Source: Saccharofermentans sp.
GTDB taxonomy: Bacteria; Bacillota; Clostridia; Saccharofermentanales; Saccharofermentanaceae
Length of the DNA: 32,489 bases
Assembly: GCA_016292155.1 (NCBI GenBank)
Contig: JAEFBC010000021.1
Coordinates: 1 to 32,489 of the forward strand
Reading direction: 5' to 3'
Of the stretch, positions 7,886 to 13,861 are shown in pieces. Each line of letters opens with the position of its first letter. Position 1 is the stretch's first letter. The translations under genes and the position numbers were made by a program. The notes beneath the pieces were generated by a model, which saw nothing but the letters and a program-made list of their open reading frames with translations, ran no database searches and was not told the origin of the DNA.

Positions 7886-8713
7886 ATGGTAGATATAGGA
7901 AACTTTACGTCCGCATCTTTTGAGAACTTCGATATTGATCTGGTTCAAAATGAAGTAGGCGGCGGCACGGTTTCCATCGAGCAGATCGACGAGGCAATTG
8001 GAAACAACCCGGATGCCGGATCTATCGTCATCTCCGGCTTAAAGCAGGACACTTTCGAGTATTTCATTAAGCAATACGGCAAGCAGTTTAACGCGATCTC
8101 TTTTTGGAAAAACAAAATGGTTGAGGACTTATCTCCGCTTGGAACTCTAAGCGGAATTAAGTTCATCAACTGGTTTTTCAATCAGAGATCCGTTTCTTTA
8201 TGGGACATGAGCGGGAATAAGTCTCTGAAAGGCCTTGGCATATATGACTTTTCCAGATTGCATGACATCAGCGAGATAAGGACCGCGCCTGATCTGGAAT
8301 TCTTCGGGCTCGGAGATATTGTCTGGGCAGGCATGGTAATTGATTCCTTAAGACCTGTTGCGAACTCTACGGTCAGGCATTTCGAGTGGTGCGGAAAGAC
8401 CGTTTCCGACCACGATTACAAATGTCTTGCAAACGGAAATATCGGTGTCTTGGACATAAGTCCTGCGAGATTTACGATGGACGAACTGACCGATCTGCTG
8501 GTACTGTTTCCGGAGACCCTTTCCGGCAGCATCACGATCCCCTACGTTACCGGAAGTGTCACGACTAAAGACGGGTGCACAACATATAACTATCTTTGTA
8601 AAAACAAAAAGGTCTGCGTTGCCGGAAAAGACGATGAAAGATTTCAGAAATACCTTAAGGATTTCGATGCCTTACTGAAGGAGAAACGAAGCAAGGTTAA
8701 AGATTCCGTTTGA
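7886..8713 (+). CDS. Leucine-rich-repeat-like cytoplasmic protein
   Basis: 275 residues, no signal peptide or membrane helix; GGAG precedes the ATG. Repeated short hydrophobic strands of about 20-22 residues (LSPLGTLSGIKFIN, SLKGLGIYDF, LEFFGLGDI, VRHFEWCG, IGVLDISP) suggest a divergent LRR solenoid in the middle. The C-terminus is lysine-rich and helical (YLKDFDALLKEKRSK). This could be a binding scaffold; no partner is indicated. I do not recognise a named family, and the LRR call is tentative. Confidence 0.6.
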   Translation: MVDIGNFTSASFENFDIDLVQNEVGGGTVSIEQIDEAIGNNPDAGSIVISGLKQDTFEYFIKQYGKQFNAISFWKNKMVEDLSPLGTLSGIKFINWFFNQRSVSLWDMSGNKSLKGLGIYDFSRLHDISEIRTAPDLEFFGLGDIVWAGMVIDSLRPVANSTVRHFEWCGKTVSDHDYKCLANGNIGVLDISPARFTMDELTDLLVLFPETLSGSITIPYVTGSVTTKDGCTTYNYLCKNKKVCVAGKDDERFQKYLKDFDALLKEKRSKVKDSV

Positions 8714-8841
8714 ACATCATGCCCCCGTGACATGATATTGAGAAGCTCTCCGGAATGCGTCTGTTATGCGCATTCAGGTGCCTGAGACATAGCAAAATAC
8801 GGCATTTCCCGACAAACGTGTCCGGCACTTAGGACAGCCAG

Positions 8842-8855
8842 GTGATATAAATCAC
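8842..8855. promoter_or_regulatory. FNR/CRP-like palindrome
   Basis: GTGAT-ATAA-ATCAC keeps the TGAT-N4-ATCA core of FNR-family sites. Its centre lies about 33 bp before the predicted transcription start, overlapping the -35 position, where no good -35 box exists. Confidence 0.4.
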
Positions 8856-8868
8856 GGTTTTGAGATGC

Positions 8869-8874
8869 TATAAT
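8869..8874 (+). promoter_or_regulatory. Extended -10 promoter
   Basis: TG-C-TATAAT, the only clear promoter before the gene at 9058, giving a leader of about 175 nt. Confidence 0.6.
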
Positions 8875-9057
8875 ATAAAAGTCAATTGAAAATCATTTGA
8901 TAATTGGAACCAAACGTGCGCACCGTTTTCCAGGCGGCGAACGCGCTGAAATATATATAGAACGGAATACTATTACAGATCTTTAGACAGTGGTGATCAT
9001 GATCCTAATTTAGATTCTTTAGCACATAAAGCTAAATCTCGAAAAGGAGTAAAGCCA

Positions 9058-9495
9058 ATGAATAATGACAGTAGAGAACAGCAGGTAGACCAGCTGTTAA
9101 GAGGCGTCTACAGAATGTGTGTTAACAGGGACAATTGCGACGGTTGTCCGTTCTATATCACCAAGTGTACATTTGAAGAACCCAAGCCCAGGACATGGTT
9201 TGACGAAGAGACCATTACTATCCAGACGGCTCCTGATATCGCGAGTGTTCCTGAAGAGCCTGCTGCACCTGTCGTTCCCGCTGCTCCTGTAGTTCCGATT
9301 GCTGAGGAAGTGGCCGAGAAGCCTGCTGAGAAGGAGTCAGAAGGCACGTGGATCGTGAGCACGACGATGGGCACGGCATTCACGAAGTATGTCTTTATCT
9401 GCTCCAAGTGCGGATACAGGAAAGAGTCATTTTTCTCGATCACACCCATTACTTACTGCCCTGAATGTGAGAAGCGCAAGGCCGGTCTGCTTTAA
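9058..9495 (+). CDS. Small cysteine-cluster/zinc-ribbon protein with Pro-Ala linker
   Basis: 145 residues with a strong AAAAGGAG site. The N-terminal part carries a C-rich cluster (CVNRDNCDGCPFYITKC), perhaps a metal-binding knuckle. A low-complexity linker of Pro, Ala, Val and Glu (about 60-100) follows, then a C-terminal zinc ribbon (CSKCG, 18-residue gap, CPEC). No membrane segment. Two metal sites joined by a flexible linker suggest a binding or adaptor role. It is followed by the tandem cyclic-nucleotide-binding gene, which has its own promoter. Family not recognised. Confidence 0.7.
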   Translation: MNNDSREQQVDQLLRGVYRMCVNRDNCDGCPFYITKCTFEEPKPRTWFDEETITIQTAPDIASVPEEPAAPVVPAAPVVPIAEEVAEKPAEKESEGTWIVSTTMGTAFTKYVFICSKCGYRKESFFSITPITYCPECEKRKAGLL

Positions 9496-9524
9496 TTGAC
9501 AAACCGGCGGTTAGAAAATACAAT
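9496..9524 (+). promoter_or_regulatory. Near-consensus promoter for the cNMP-domain gene
   Basis: TTGACA (9496-9501), exact 17-bp spacer, TACAAT (9519-9524). It overlaps a GCCGGT/ACCGGC inverted repeat (9481-9486/9503-9508). Confidence 0.8.
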
Positions 9525-9571
9525 CGATTTATTGAATATTATTCTTCAAAAGCCTGAAGGGGGTTCACACC

Positions 9572-10480
9572 ATGAGCACGATTGAAAAGACTTTTAACGA
9601 CGGCGAGATCATCATCAAAGAAGGCGACACAGGCAACACATTCTTCCAGCTTTTGGCAGGCAAGGCTGCAGTTTACAAGAACTACGGCAAGGCTGATGAA
9701 GTTCAGATCGCTGTTTTCGAACCCGGACAGTATTTTGGCGAGATGGCCGTAATCGAGAACTACCCCAGAAGCGCTACAGTCGTTGCTTTGGGCGAAGCTC
9801 AGGTCGACGAGATCGCAGCAGAAGAACTCAATGAATACTTCACACAGAATCCTGAGAAGATCCTTGCCATCATGGAGATTTTCGGCAGCAGGATCAAGAA
9901 GATGACTGAAGATGCAAACGAAGCCAAGAAGGCTTTGGACGATGCAAGAAGAACAAATTCCAAGGACAAGTATTTGAGCTTCTTCGCTCAGATGGCTCAG
10001 CAGTCGATCTACCTCACATCCAAGAATTTCAGACTTGAGCGTCCGAGCGCAGAAGAGCTCCGTGAGGCTTCAAGACTTGTTTCCAGCCAGAGCACAGGCG
10101 ACGGCGAGACATACAACTACGGAACGATCATCTTCAAGGAAGGCGACGTCGGCAAGTGCATGTATATCCTCCACAGCGGCAGCGTCGGCATCTACAGCAA
10201 GTACGGTGCAGTTGATGAATTGAAGCTCCAGGAAGTTGAGCCTGTTGCATGCTTCGGCGAGATGGAAATGCTCTCAGGCGAGGCTCGTGACACCACAGCC
10301 GTTGCAGAAGTTGGCGACACAAGAGTCGAGATCATCCGCGCAGAAGATCTCCCCGGCCTTTTCAAGACAGCTCCTGCCAAGATCGACATGATCCTGAAGA
10401 ACCTCTCATACCGTTTGAGAAGCATCACATACGATTACTTCAAGGCCTGCAAGGAGATCTACGATTCCGCAAACGGCTGA
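9572..10480 (+). CDS. Tandem cyclic-nucleotide-binding-domain protein without effector domain
   Basis: 302 residues preceded by AAGGGGG. Two CAP_ED beta-barrel domains: residues about 5-115 with a canonical phosphate-binding cassette (FGEMAVIENYPRSATV), and about 170-285 with a less typical one (FGEMEMLSGEARDTTAV). The cassette Glu and Arg are present in both. A charged helical segment joins them, and a short helix ends the protein. Crp/Fnr regulators have one such domain plus a DNA-binding HTH; none is present here. The layout recalls a regulatory subunit that acts on a partner protein. The ligand (cAMP or other) is not shown. It has its own strong promoter and terminator. Confidence 0.85.
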   Translation: MSTIEKTFNDGEIIIKEGDTGNTFFQLLAGKAAVYKNYGKADEVQIAVFEPGQYFGEMAVIENYPRSATVVALGEAQVDEIAAEELNEYFTQNPEKILAIMEIFGSRIKKMTEDANEAKKALDDARRTNSKDKYLSFFAQMAQQSIYLTSKNFRLERPSAEELREASRLVSSQSTGDGETYNYGTIIFKEGDVGKCMYILHSGSVGIYSKYGAVDELKLQEVEPVACFGEMEMLSGEARDTTAVAEVGDTRVEIIRAEDLPGLFKTAPAKIDMILKNLSYRLRSITYDYFKACKEIYDSANG

Positions 10481-10506
10481 TATCTGCATTAAGTGAAAAT
10501 ATTAAT

Positions 10507-10537
10507 GGCGGTGTCTTTCGAAGGCACCGCCTTTTTT
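10507..10537 (+). terminator. Strong intrinsic terminator
   Basis: GGCGGTG plus CTT pairs with AAG plus CACCGCC (10507-10531, one wobble pair, TCG loop), followed by six T. Confidence 0.95.
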
Positions 10538-10549
10538 GTTATGTGAAAG

Positions 10550-10588
10550 TGTATCTGAAACGGGGTATTTTTCGAGGTTTCAGATACA
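10550..10588. repeat. 12-bp inverted repeat
   Basis: TGTATCTGAAAC (10550-10561) and its perfect reverse complement (10577-10588) are separated by 15 nt. There is no U-tract, so this is not a normal terminator. Confidence 0.8.
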
Positions 10589-10607
10589 GTTGCTCTGAGG
10601 ACGCTTG

Positions 10608-10760
10608 TGCAAAAACTGAAGTGTATAATTATTGCCCCAAAAAAAGCCCAATAATTATACAAAAACGGCTTTTTGTATAATTTTAGCCCCATTTTTGCAT
10701 CAATAATTTTACAGCGGGAGTCGGGCCATGAAGCGACTTGTAATTTTCCTTCAAAAAATT
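10608..10760. repeat. Cluster of alternating direct/inverted AT-rich repeats
   Basis: The core is a 13-bp perfect inverted repeat, TGTATAATTATTG (10622-10634) with 10649-10661. Further copies in alternating orientation lie at 10673-10690, 10701-10713 and, degenerate, from 10738. Most copies are joined to GCCC and A/T runs, and TGCAAAAA/TTTTTGCA (10608-10615/10692-10699) frames the first three. With the neighbouring inverted repeat this fills a 440-bp gap holding no credible gene. Confidence 0.7.
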
Positions 10761-10833
10761 GTTTTGCATCCCAATTTTTCAAATAACAGGTACCAGTTTA
10801 AGCGCCAAGGCGTCCTGTCTGCCGAATAAATAA

Positions 10834-10885
10834 GTGCCGGTTCTTTCGCTGACGGAAAACAGTAAAAGTCAGCAAAGACCGGCAC
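10834..10885. terminator. Long bulged hairpin at the 3' side of the minus-strand gene
   Basis: GTGCCGGT..GCTGAC pairs with GTCAGC..CCGGCAC over 18 bp with two single-base bulges and a 14-nt loop. On the minus strand it is followed by a T/A-rich stretch, so it may terminate the gene ending at 10923. Confidence 0.55.
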
Positions 10886-10922
10886 GTATGTCAAAAGGGT
10901 TTCTATTCCTATTTTCTTATCT

Positions 10923-11588
10923 TCAAACCTCTGCGTCAGCGAGGTCCTTCTGCTCTGACATTGCCTTGTTTGTAACTATCGTGAAGCTTCCTACAAAGCA
11001 GATGGCGAAGCAGATTCCGAGTGCCAGATTCCTGAATGCAAGGCCCCAGAGGATGATCATTGCAATGAACAAAGCTGTTTTTGTTACTGTGATCCCAAGG
11101 ATCTTCTTTGTTGCAACTCTGGAGATGAGCTTATCCTCATACTCAGCTTCCTTTGCCTGGCCTGAACCGACAGAGCTTCTTAAATGTTCGATCATGGAGT
11201 GGTCGAAATATGCCATTTCTTTCTCGAGGCCTTCTGCGAAAAATCTTCTGCCCTCAACGAACTTATCTGTTGATTCTTCGAACCAGCGCTCAAGGCCCTT
11301 CTTTGTTGAAGGCTCGCCTGCGATCCTTCTGATCTCTGACAAACCGATGATGTACTTTTTCTTGTCGATCTTCTTTGTCATGAAGAAGATCTCTGACTGG
11401 GGCAGATCCTTGATGGTCTTGCCGTCAGCGGTAACGAAGCTCTGCTTTGCTTCTGTGAGCATGTTGCTCAGTACTTCATATGAGAGAACACTTCTTAAGC
11501 TCTCGTGGATCTGGATCCTGCCGTCTGCGACTCTCTTGAGCCAGAACTTTGAAAGTGTGTTGATATCTGTGCCTTTTACGTATTCCAT
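10923..11588 (-). CDS. Hypothetical two-TM protein with cytoplasmic N-terminal domain
   Basis: 221 residues from the ATG at 11588, chosen because AGGAAA precedes it; a longer frame to 11744 runs through the promoter. Residues about 1-150 are polar and helical, with many charged residues and an EKEMAYFDHSMIEHLRSS segment. Two closely spaced hydrophobic helices occupy about 163-205, joined by a short loop, and a charged C-terminus follows. A membrane hairpin with both ends in the cytoplasm is likely. No catalytic motif or named family recognised. It has its own promoter and is probably monocistronic. Confidence 0.65.
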   Translation of the reverse strand: MEYVKGTDINTLSKFWLKRVADGRIQIHESLRSVLSYEVLSNMLTEAKQSFVTADGKTIKDLPQSEIFFMTKKIDKKKYIIGLSEIRRIAGEPSTKKGLERWFEESTDKFVEGRRFFAEGLEKEMAYFDHSMIEHLRSSVGSGQAKEAEYEDKLISRVATKKILGITVTKTALFIAMIILWGLAFRNLALGICFAICFVGSFTIVTNKAMSEQKDLADAEV

Positions 11589-11631
11589 AACTGTTTTCCT
11601 CGCTTTTCGTTTTGGTTTTGCTTTTGACAGC

Positions 11632-11659
11632 GTAATAGTAACAGGCAAACGGGCGTCAA
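11632..11659 (-). promoter_or_regulatory. Promoter for the two-TM protein
   Basis: Minus strand: -35 TTGACG (11654-11659), 16-bp spacer, -10 TATTAC (11632-11637). Confidence 0.6.
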
Positions 11660-11724
11660 AACGGAAAGTGTCACGAATGGCACTTTTATTGTCGTGAATG
11701 GAACAGATTTGTCGTAAAAGAACC

Positions 11725-12477
11725 TTACAAGGGCTTTTCCGCACTCAATCCGTAGTACGCGCGGTAGAGGATTATCCGGCCGCCAATTGTGTTCTCCGCG
11801 ATGTATTTGTCGAGCAGGTCCTCATCCAGAGGCGCGCCTTCGATCGCCACGCCGTCAAGTATCGGAACGGCCTCCAGAAAGTTCTTGAACGATTCCCTGT
11901 CCTTGAAATATTCGCGCGTGTGGATTGGCACGAGCTCTGCGTGCGCAAAACCAGCTTTCAGCACATTCTCATAGTCGGTGATCGAGACCGGCACGGGATC
12001 TTCATAGCCCTGGCCGCCGCCCATTATGAGCTTTAAGTTCCAGCAGTCGTACTTGTCGACGCCCCTGATGAGAAGGTGCCCTCCGGGCTTCAAGCACTTT
12101 AAGATCCGGGAAGGATCGGTGCAGGTGTGGCGCGCAACGACGATGTCGAAATGCTCATCCGGCACATCCATGTTGAGATTGTCCATGACCTTGAAAGAGA
12201 TGTTTTTGCGGCCGCTCTTTGCGAGATTTGCGCGCGCGGTTTCCACCATGGCAGGGGAGTAGTCCGTGCCTAGTATCTCTTTGCAGTCAGGGAAGAACTC
12301 TAAGATCTTCTCGCCGCCTGCGGTGCCGAGATCCAGGATGTGTGAATCCGGCGTGGCGAACGAACGAAGCAGACCGTAAAGATCCCAGTCTGTCAGGCAC
12401 TCCTCGTGAATTCCATACTCATCGAAACTCCAATGAGCCATCTTCTCGAAATATTCAAAATCGCTATCGTGAGACAT
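11725..12477 (-). CDS. Class I SAM-dependent methyltransferase
   Basis: 250 residues with AGGAGG well placed before ATG 12477. Rossmann motif I is LDLGTAGGE (about 48-56), followed by acidic motif II (GTDYSPAMVE), an aspartate-rich post-II segment (MDNLNMDVPDEHFDIVVARH) and motif IV/V (LKCLKPGGHLLIRG). The fold is therefore a complete small-molecule/UbiE-like methyltransferase. The C-terminal ~90 residues (TREYFKDRESFKNFLEAVPIL) probably bind the acceptor, which is unknown. The gene has a ~157-nt leader able to mask its own Shine-Dalgarno, and it is divergent from the MarR-flavodoxin pair. Confidence 0.85.
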   Translation of the reverse strand: MSHDSDFEYFEKMAHWSFDEYGIHEECLTDWDLYGLLRSFATPDSHILDLGTAGGEKILEFFPDCKEILGTDYSPAMVETARANLAKSGRKNISFKVMDNLNMDVPDEHFDIVVARHTCTDPSRILKCLKPGGHLLIRGVDKYDCWNLKLIMGGGQGYEDPVPVSITDYENVLKAGFAHAELVPIHTREYFKDRESFKNFLEAVPILDGVAIEGAPLDEDLLDKYIAENTIGGRIILYRAYYGLSAEKPL

Positions 12478-12481
12478 AAAA

Positions 12482-12595
12482 AAGAACCTCCTTTCACGAA
12501 CAGCAAAACCTGCGGGGCAATGCCCCGTCCTACTTTGTCATTCATGATGAGATTCTAAGGTTCTTATCATTAGTAACCCCGCTCGATTATGAGCG
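12482..12595 (-). promoter_or_regulatory. Structured leader of the methyltransferase, predicted SD-sequestering
   Basis: In the minus-strand transcript, AAGAACCTT (12565-12557) can pair with AGGTTCTT (12489-12482), which contains the last three bases of the Shine-Dalgarno (AGGAGG = 12492-12487). Between the arms is a CGGGGC-AAT-GCCCCG hairpin (12513-12527); upstream is CGCTC/GAGCG (12580-12595). It does not match a riboswitch class I know. Confidence 0.5.
12538..12570 (-). CDS. Possible 10-residue leader peptide
   Basis: An ATG at 12570 opens MIRTLESHHE and a stop. GGGG lies six bases upstream as a weak Shine-Dalgarno. The ORF covers the anti-Shine-Dalgarno arm of the methyltransferase leader, as in translational attenuators. 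An ORF this short can arise by chance. Confidence 0.3.
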   Translation of the reverse strand: MIRTLESHHE

Positions 12596-12597
12596 TC

Positions 12598-12662
12598 GCG
12601 GCTGCAGAACGCGAATAACTAATTGATCTGCAACATATTTATTATACCATGCCTGCAGCCGC
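12598..12662. repeat. 10-bp inverted repeat framing the methyltransferase promoter
   Basis: GCGGCTGCAG (12598-12607) and CTGCAGCCGC (12653-12662) are perfect reverse complements flanking the -10 element at 12641-12646. Confidence 0.6.
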
Positions 12663-12669
12663 CTTAAAA
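12641..12669 (-). promoter_or_regulatory. Extended -10 promoter of the methyltransferase
   Basis: Minus strand TGG-TATAAT (TATAAT at 12641-12646). The -35 position (12664-12669, TTTTAA) is poor. Confidence 0.65.
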
Positions 12670-12675
12670 AGACCC

Positions 12676-12704
12676 TTTACAGCAAAAAGGTAATATGTTA
12701 CCAT
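12676..12704 (+). promoter_or_regulatory. Promoter of the MarR-flavodoxin operon
   Basis: -35 TTTACA (12676-12681, 5/6), 17-bp spacer, -10 TACCAT (12699-12704, 4/6). The first operator palindrome overlaps spacer and -10. Confidence 0.5.
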
Positions 12705-12721
12705 AATGCGTAATATATTAC
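12689..12721. promoter_or_regulatory. Two palindromic operators, probable MarR sites
   Basis: GGTAA-N4-TTACC (12689-12702) and the perfect 12-bp palindrome GTAATATATTAC (12710-12721) have centres 20 bp apart, about two helical turns. They lie between the promoter and the MarR gene, as expected for autoregulation. Confidence 0.65.
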
Positions 12722-12786
12722 CTATCGCAGAAGCAGAAGCAAAAGCAAATGCAGAAGCCGATGGTAAAGGAATAAGGAGAAGAAAT

Positions 12787-13260
12787 ATGAGTATTGAAGA
12801 TACGGTTAACAGCAACACTCTGGATTTCGAAGGGATCCCTTCCAGTTATTATCTTCTGGGACTTTTGAGCGCATTTGAGAACCGCTTCCAGGCGATGGCC
12901 GACAGCATGATGAAGGAGATCAGCTGGAAGCAGTTTTTCGCGATCATATGCATAAACATGTGTAAGGAAGCGCCGACGATAAGAGAACTGTCTGAGATAT
13001 TGGGCAGCTCGCACCAGAACGTAAAGCAGATCCTCTTAAAGCTCGAGAGCAAGGGCTTTATAGAGTTCAAAGAGGACGGGAATGACAAGAGAAAGCAGAG
13101 GATCGTCCTCACGAAGAAGTGCATGAGATTCTGCGAAAAGAATAACGGGATGAGCATGAAGGTCATGGAAAAGATGTTTGAAGGTATCCCGGAAAAAGAT
13201 CTCAAGACAACGATCAGGACGATCACGAAGATCGAGAAGAACCTCACGGAGACAGTGTAA
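12787..13260 (+). CDS. MarR-family transcriptional regulator
   Basis: 157 residues from ATG 12787 (MSIEDTV), preceded by AAGGAG; the in-frame extension to 12706 reads through an operator and is low-complexity. The winged helix-turn-helix is clear: APTIRELSEILGSSHQNVKQILLKLESKGFIEF, then the wing EDGNDKRKQRIVLTKK. Flanking helices form the dimer interface. MarR proteins bind short palindromes as dimers and release them on binding ligands or on thiol oxidation; one cysteine (FCEKN) is present in the C-terminal half. It abuts the flavodoxin gene with no gap, so it probably represses itself and the flavodoxin. Confidence 0.88.
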   Translation: MSIEDTVNSNTLDFEGIPSSYYLLGLLSAFENRFQAMADSMMKEISWKQFFAIICINMCKEAPTIRELSEILGSSHQNVKQILLKLESKGFIEFKEDGNDKRKQRIVLTKKCMRFCEKNNGMSMKVMEKMFEGIPEKDLKTTIRTITKIEKNLTETV

Positions 13261-13788
13261 ATGAACGGAATAATCATATATAAATCAAAGTACGGCGCAG
13301 CGAAGAAGTATGCCGGATGGCTCTCTGAAGCGACCGGTTTCCCCTGCGTTTCCACCAAGGAAGCCGACATGGATAAGGTCGCATCCTGCGATGTTGTCAT
13401 CGTCGGAGGCGCAGTGTATGCATCAGGCATCTCATGCACATCCTTCCTTAAGAAGAACATAGGAAAACTTAAGGGCAAGAAGATCTTAGTCTATACATGT
13501 GCGGCTTCACCCTACAATAAGAAGTTTGTTGATGCATTGATAGATATGAACATGAAAGACGACCTGAAGGGCATTCCCGTTTACTACTGCAGGGGTGCGT
13601 TCGACTTGAAGAATATGTCATTTGCGGACAGGACGCTCTGCAAAATGCTCAGGAAAGCGGTCGCCAAGAAAGATCCGAAGGACTGGGAGCTCTGGGAAAG
13701 CGCACTTATGGAATGCAAGGAAGATGAGAGTTGTGACTGGACGGACAAGTCCTATTTGGAGCCTGTAATAGAGGCAATTAATAATTAG
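13261..13788 (+). CDS. Flavodoxin-domain protein
   Basis: 175 residues; the ATG follows the MarR stop directly, with GGAG about nine bases upstream inside MarR. The N-terminus matches an FMN-binding flavodoxin (IIIYKSKYGAAKKYAGWLSE), then CDVVIVGGAVYASGI and ILVYTCAASPYN, the usual alternating beta-alpha elements that hold the isoalloxazine ring. The length and the C-terminal extension are like the HemG/protoporphyrinogen-oxidase-type flavodoxin-5 family rather than short electron-carrier flavodoxins. Many bacteria pair such a gene with a MarR or TetR regulator. A redox role controlled by the neighbouring regulator is inferred. Confidence 0.85.
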   Translation: MNGIIIYKSKYGAAKKYAGWLSEATGFPCVSTKEADMDKVASCDVVIVGGAVYASGISCTSFLKKNIGKLKGKKILVYTCAASPYNKKFVDALIDMNMKDDLKGIPVYYCRGAFDLKNMSFADRTLCKMLRKAVAKKDPKDWELWESALMECKEDESCDWTDKSYLEPVIEAINN

Positions 13789-13824
13789 TCTTATTCTTGT
13801 AATGAAGTTGCCCTGAAATTCTGA

Positions 13825-13830
13825 TACAAT
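13825..13830 (+). promoter_or_regulatory. Extended -10 promoter for the DHH gene
   Basis: TGA-TACAAT, 32 nt before ATG 13862. Confidence 0.6.
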
Positions 13831-13861
13831 GCTAAAATCAGTAACTTAAATTGGTGGGCGC

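Larger units (their letters stand above)
8714..9057 (+). promoter_or_regulatory. Structured intergenic/leader region before zinc-ribbon gene
   Basis: No gene is seen here. Elements in order: a hairpin with GAATGCG arms (8753-8759/8769-8775); inverted repeat TGTCC/GGACA (8819-8823/8832-8836); an FNR/CRP-like palindrome (8842-8855); an extended -10 (8869-8874); an interrupted palindrome with CAATT/AATTG ends (8883-8906); and a bulged hairpin immediately before the Shine-Dalgarno (9012-9039). The leader is about 175 nt. I did not recognise a known riboswitch. Confidence 0.5.

Noticed and set aside
8882-9057. Cyclic-dinucleotide riboswitch ahead of the cysteine-cluster gene
   Set aside because: The sequence lacks the conserved c-di-GMP-I blocks and any c-di-AMP pattern I can recognise.
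10608-10760. CRISPR array
   Set aside because: Units alternate orientation, are degenerate and have no uniform spacers; no cas gene is present.
10489-10782. 97-residue minus-strand ORF in the repeat cluster
   Set aside because: It spans the terminator and inverted repeats; its codons follow repeat sequence rather than protein-like constraint.
10834-11697. 287-residue plus-strand ORF opposite the two-TM protein
   Set aside because: Ser-rich antisense composition; the minus frame has a good start, promoter and membrane pattern.
12482-12640. SAM riboswitch in the methyltransferase leader
   Set aside because: I could not match SAM-I, II, III or IV consensus segments; only a simple Shine-Dalgarno-pairing arm is supported.
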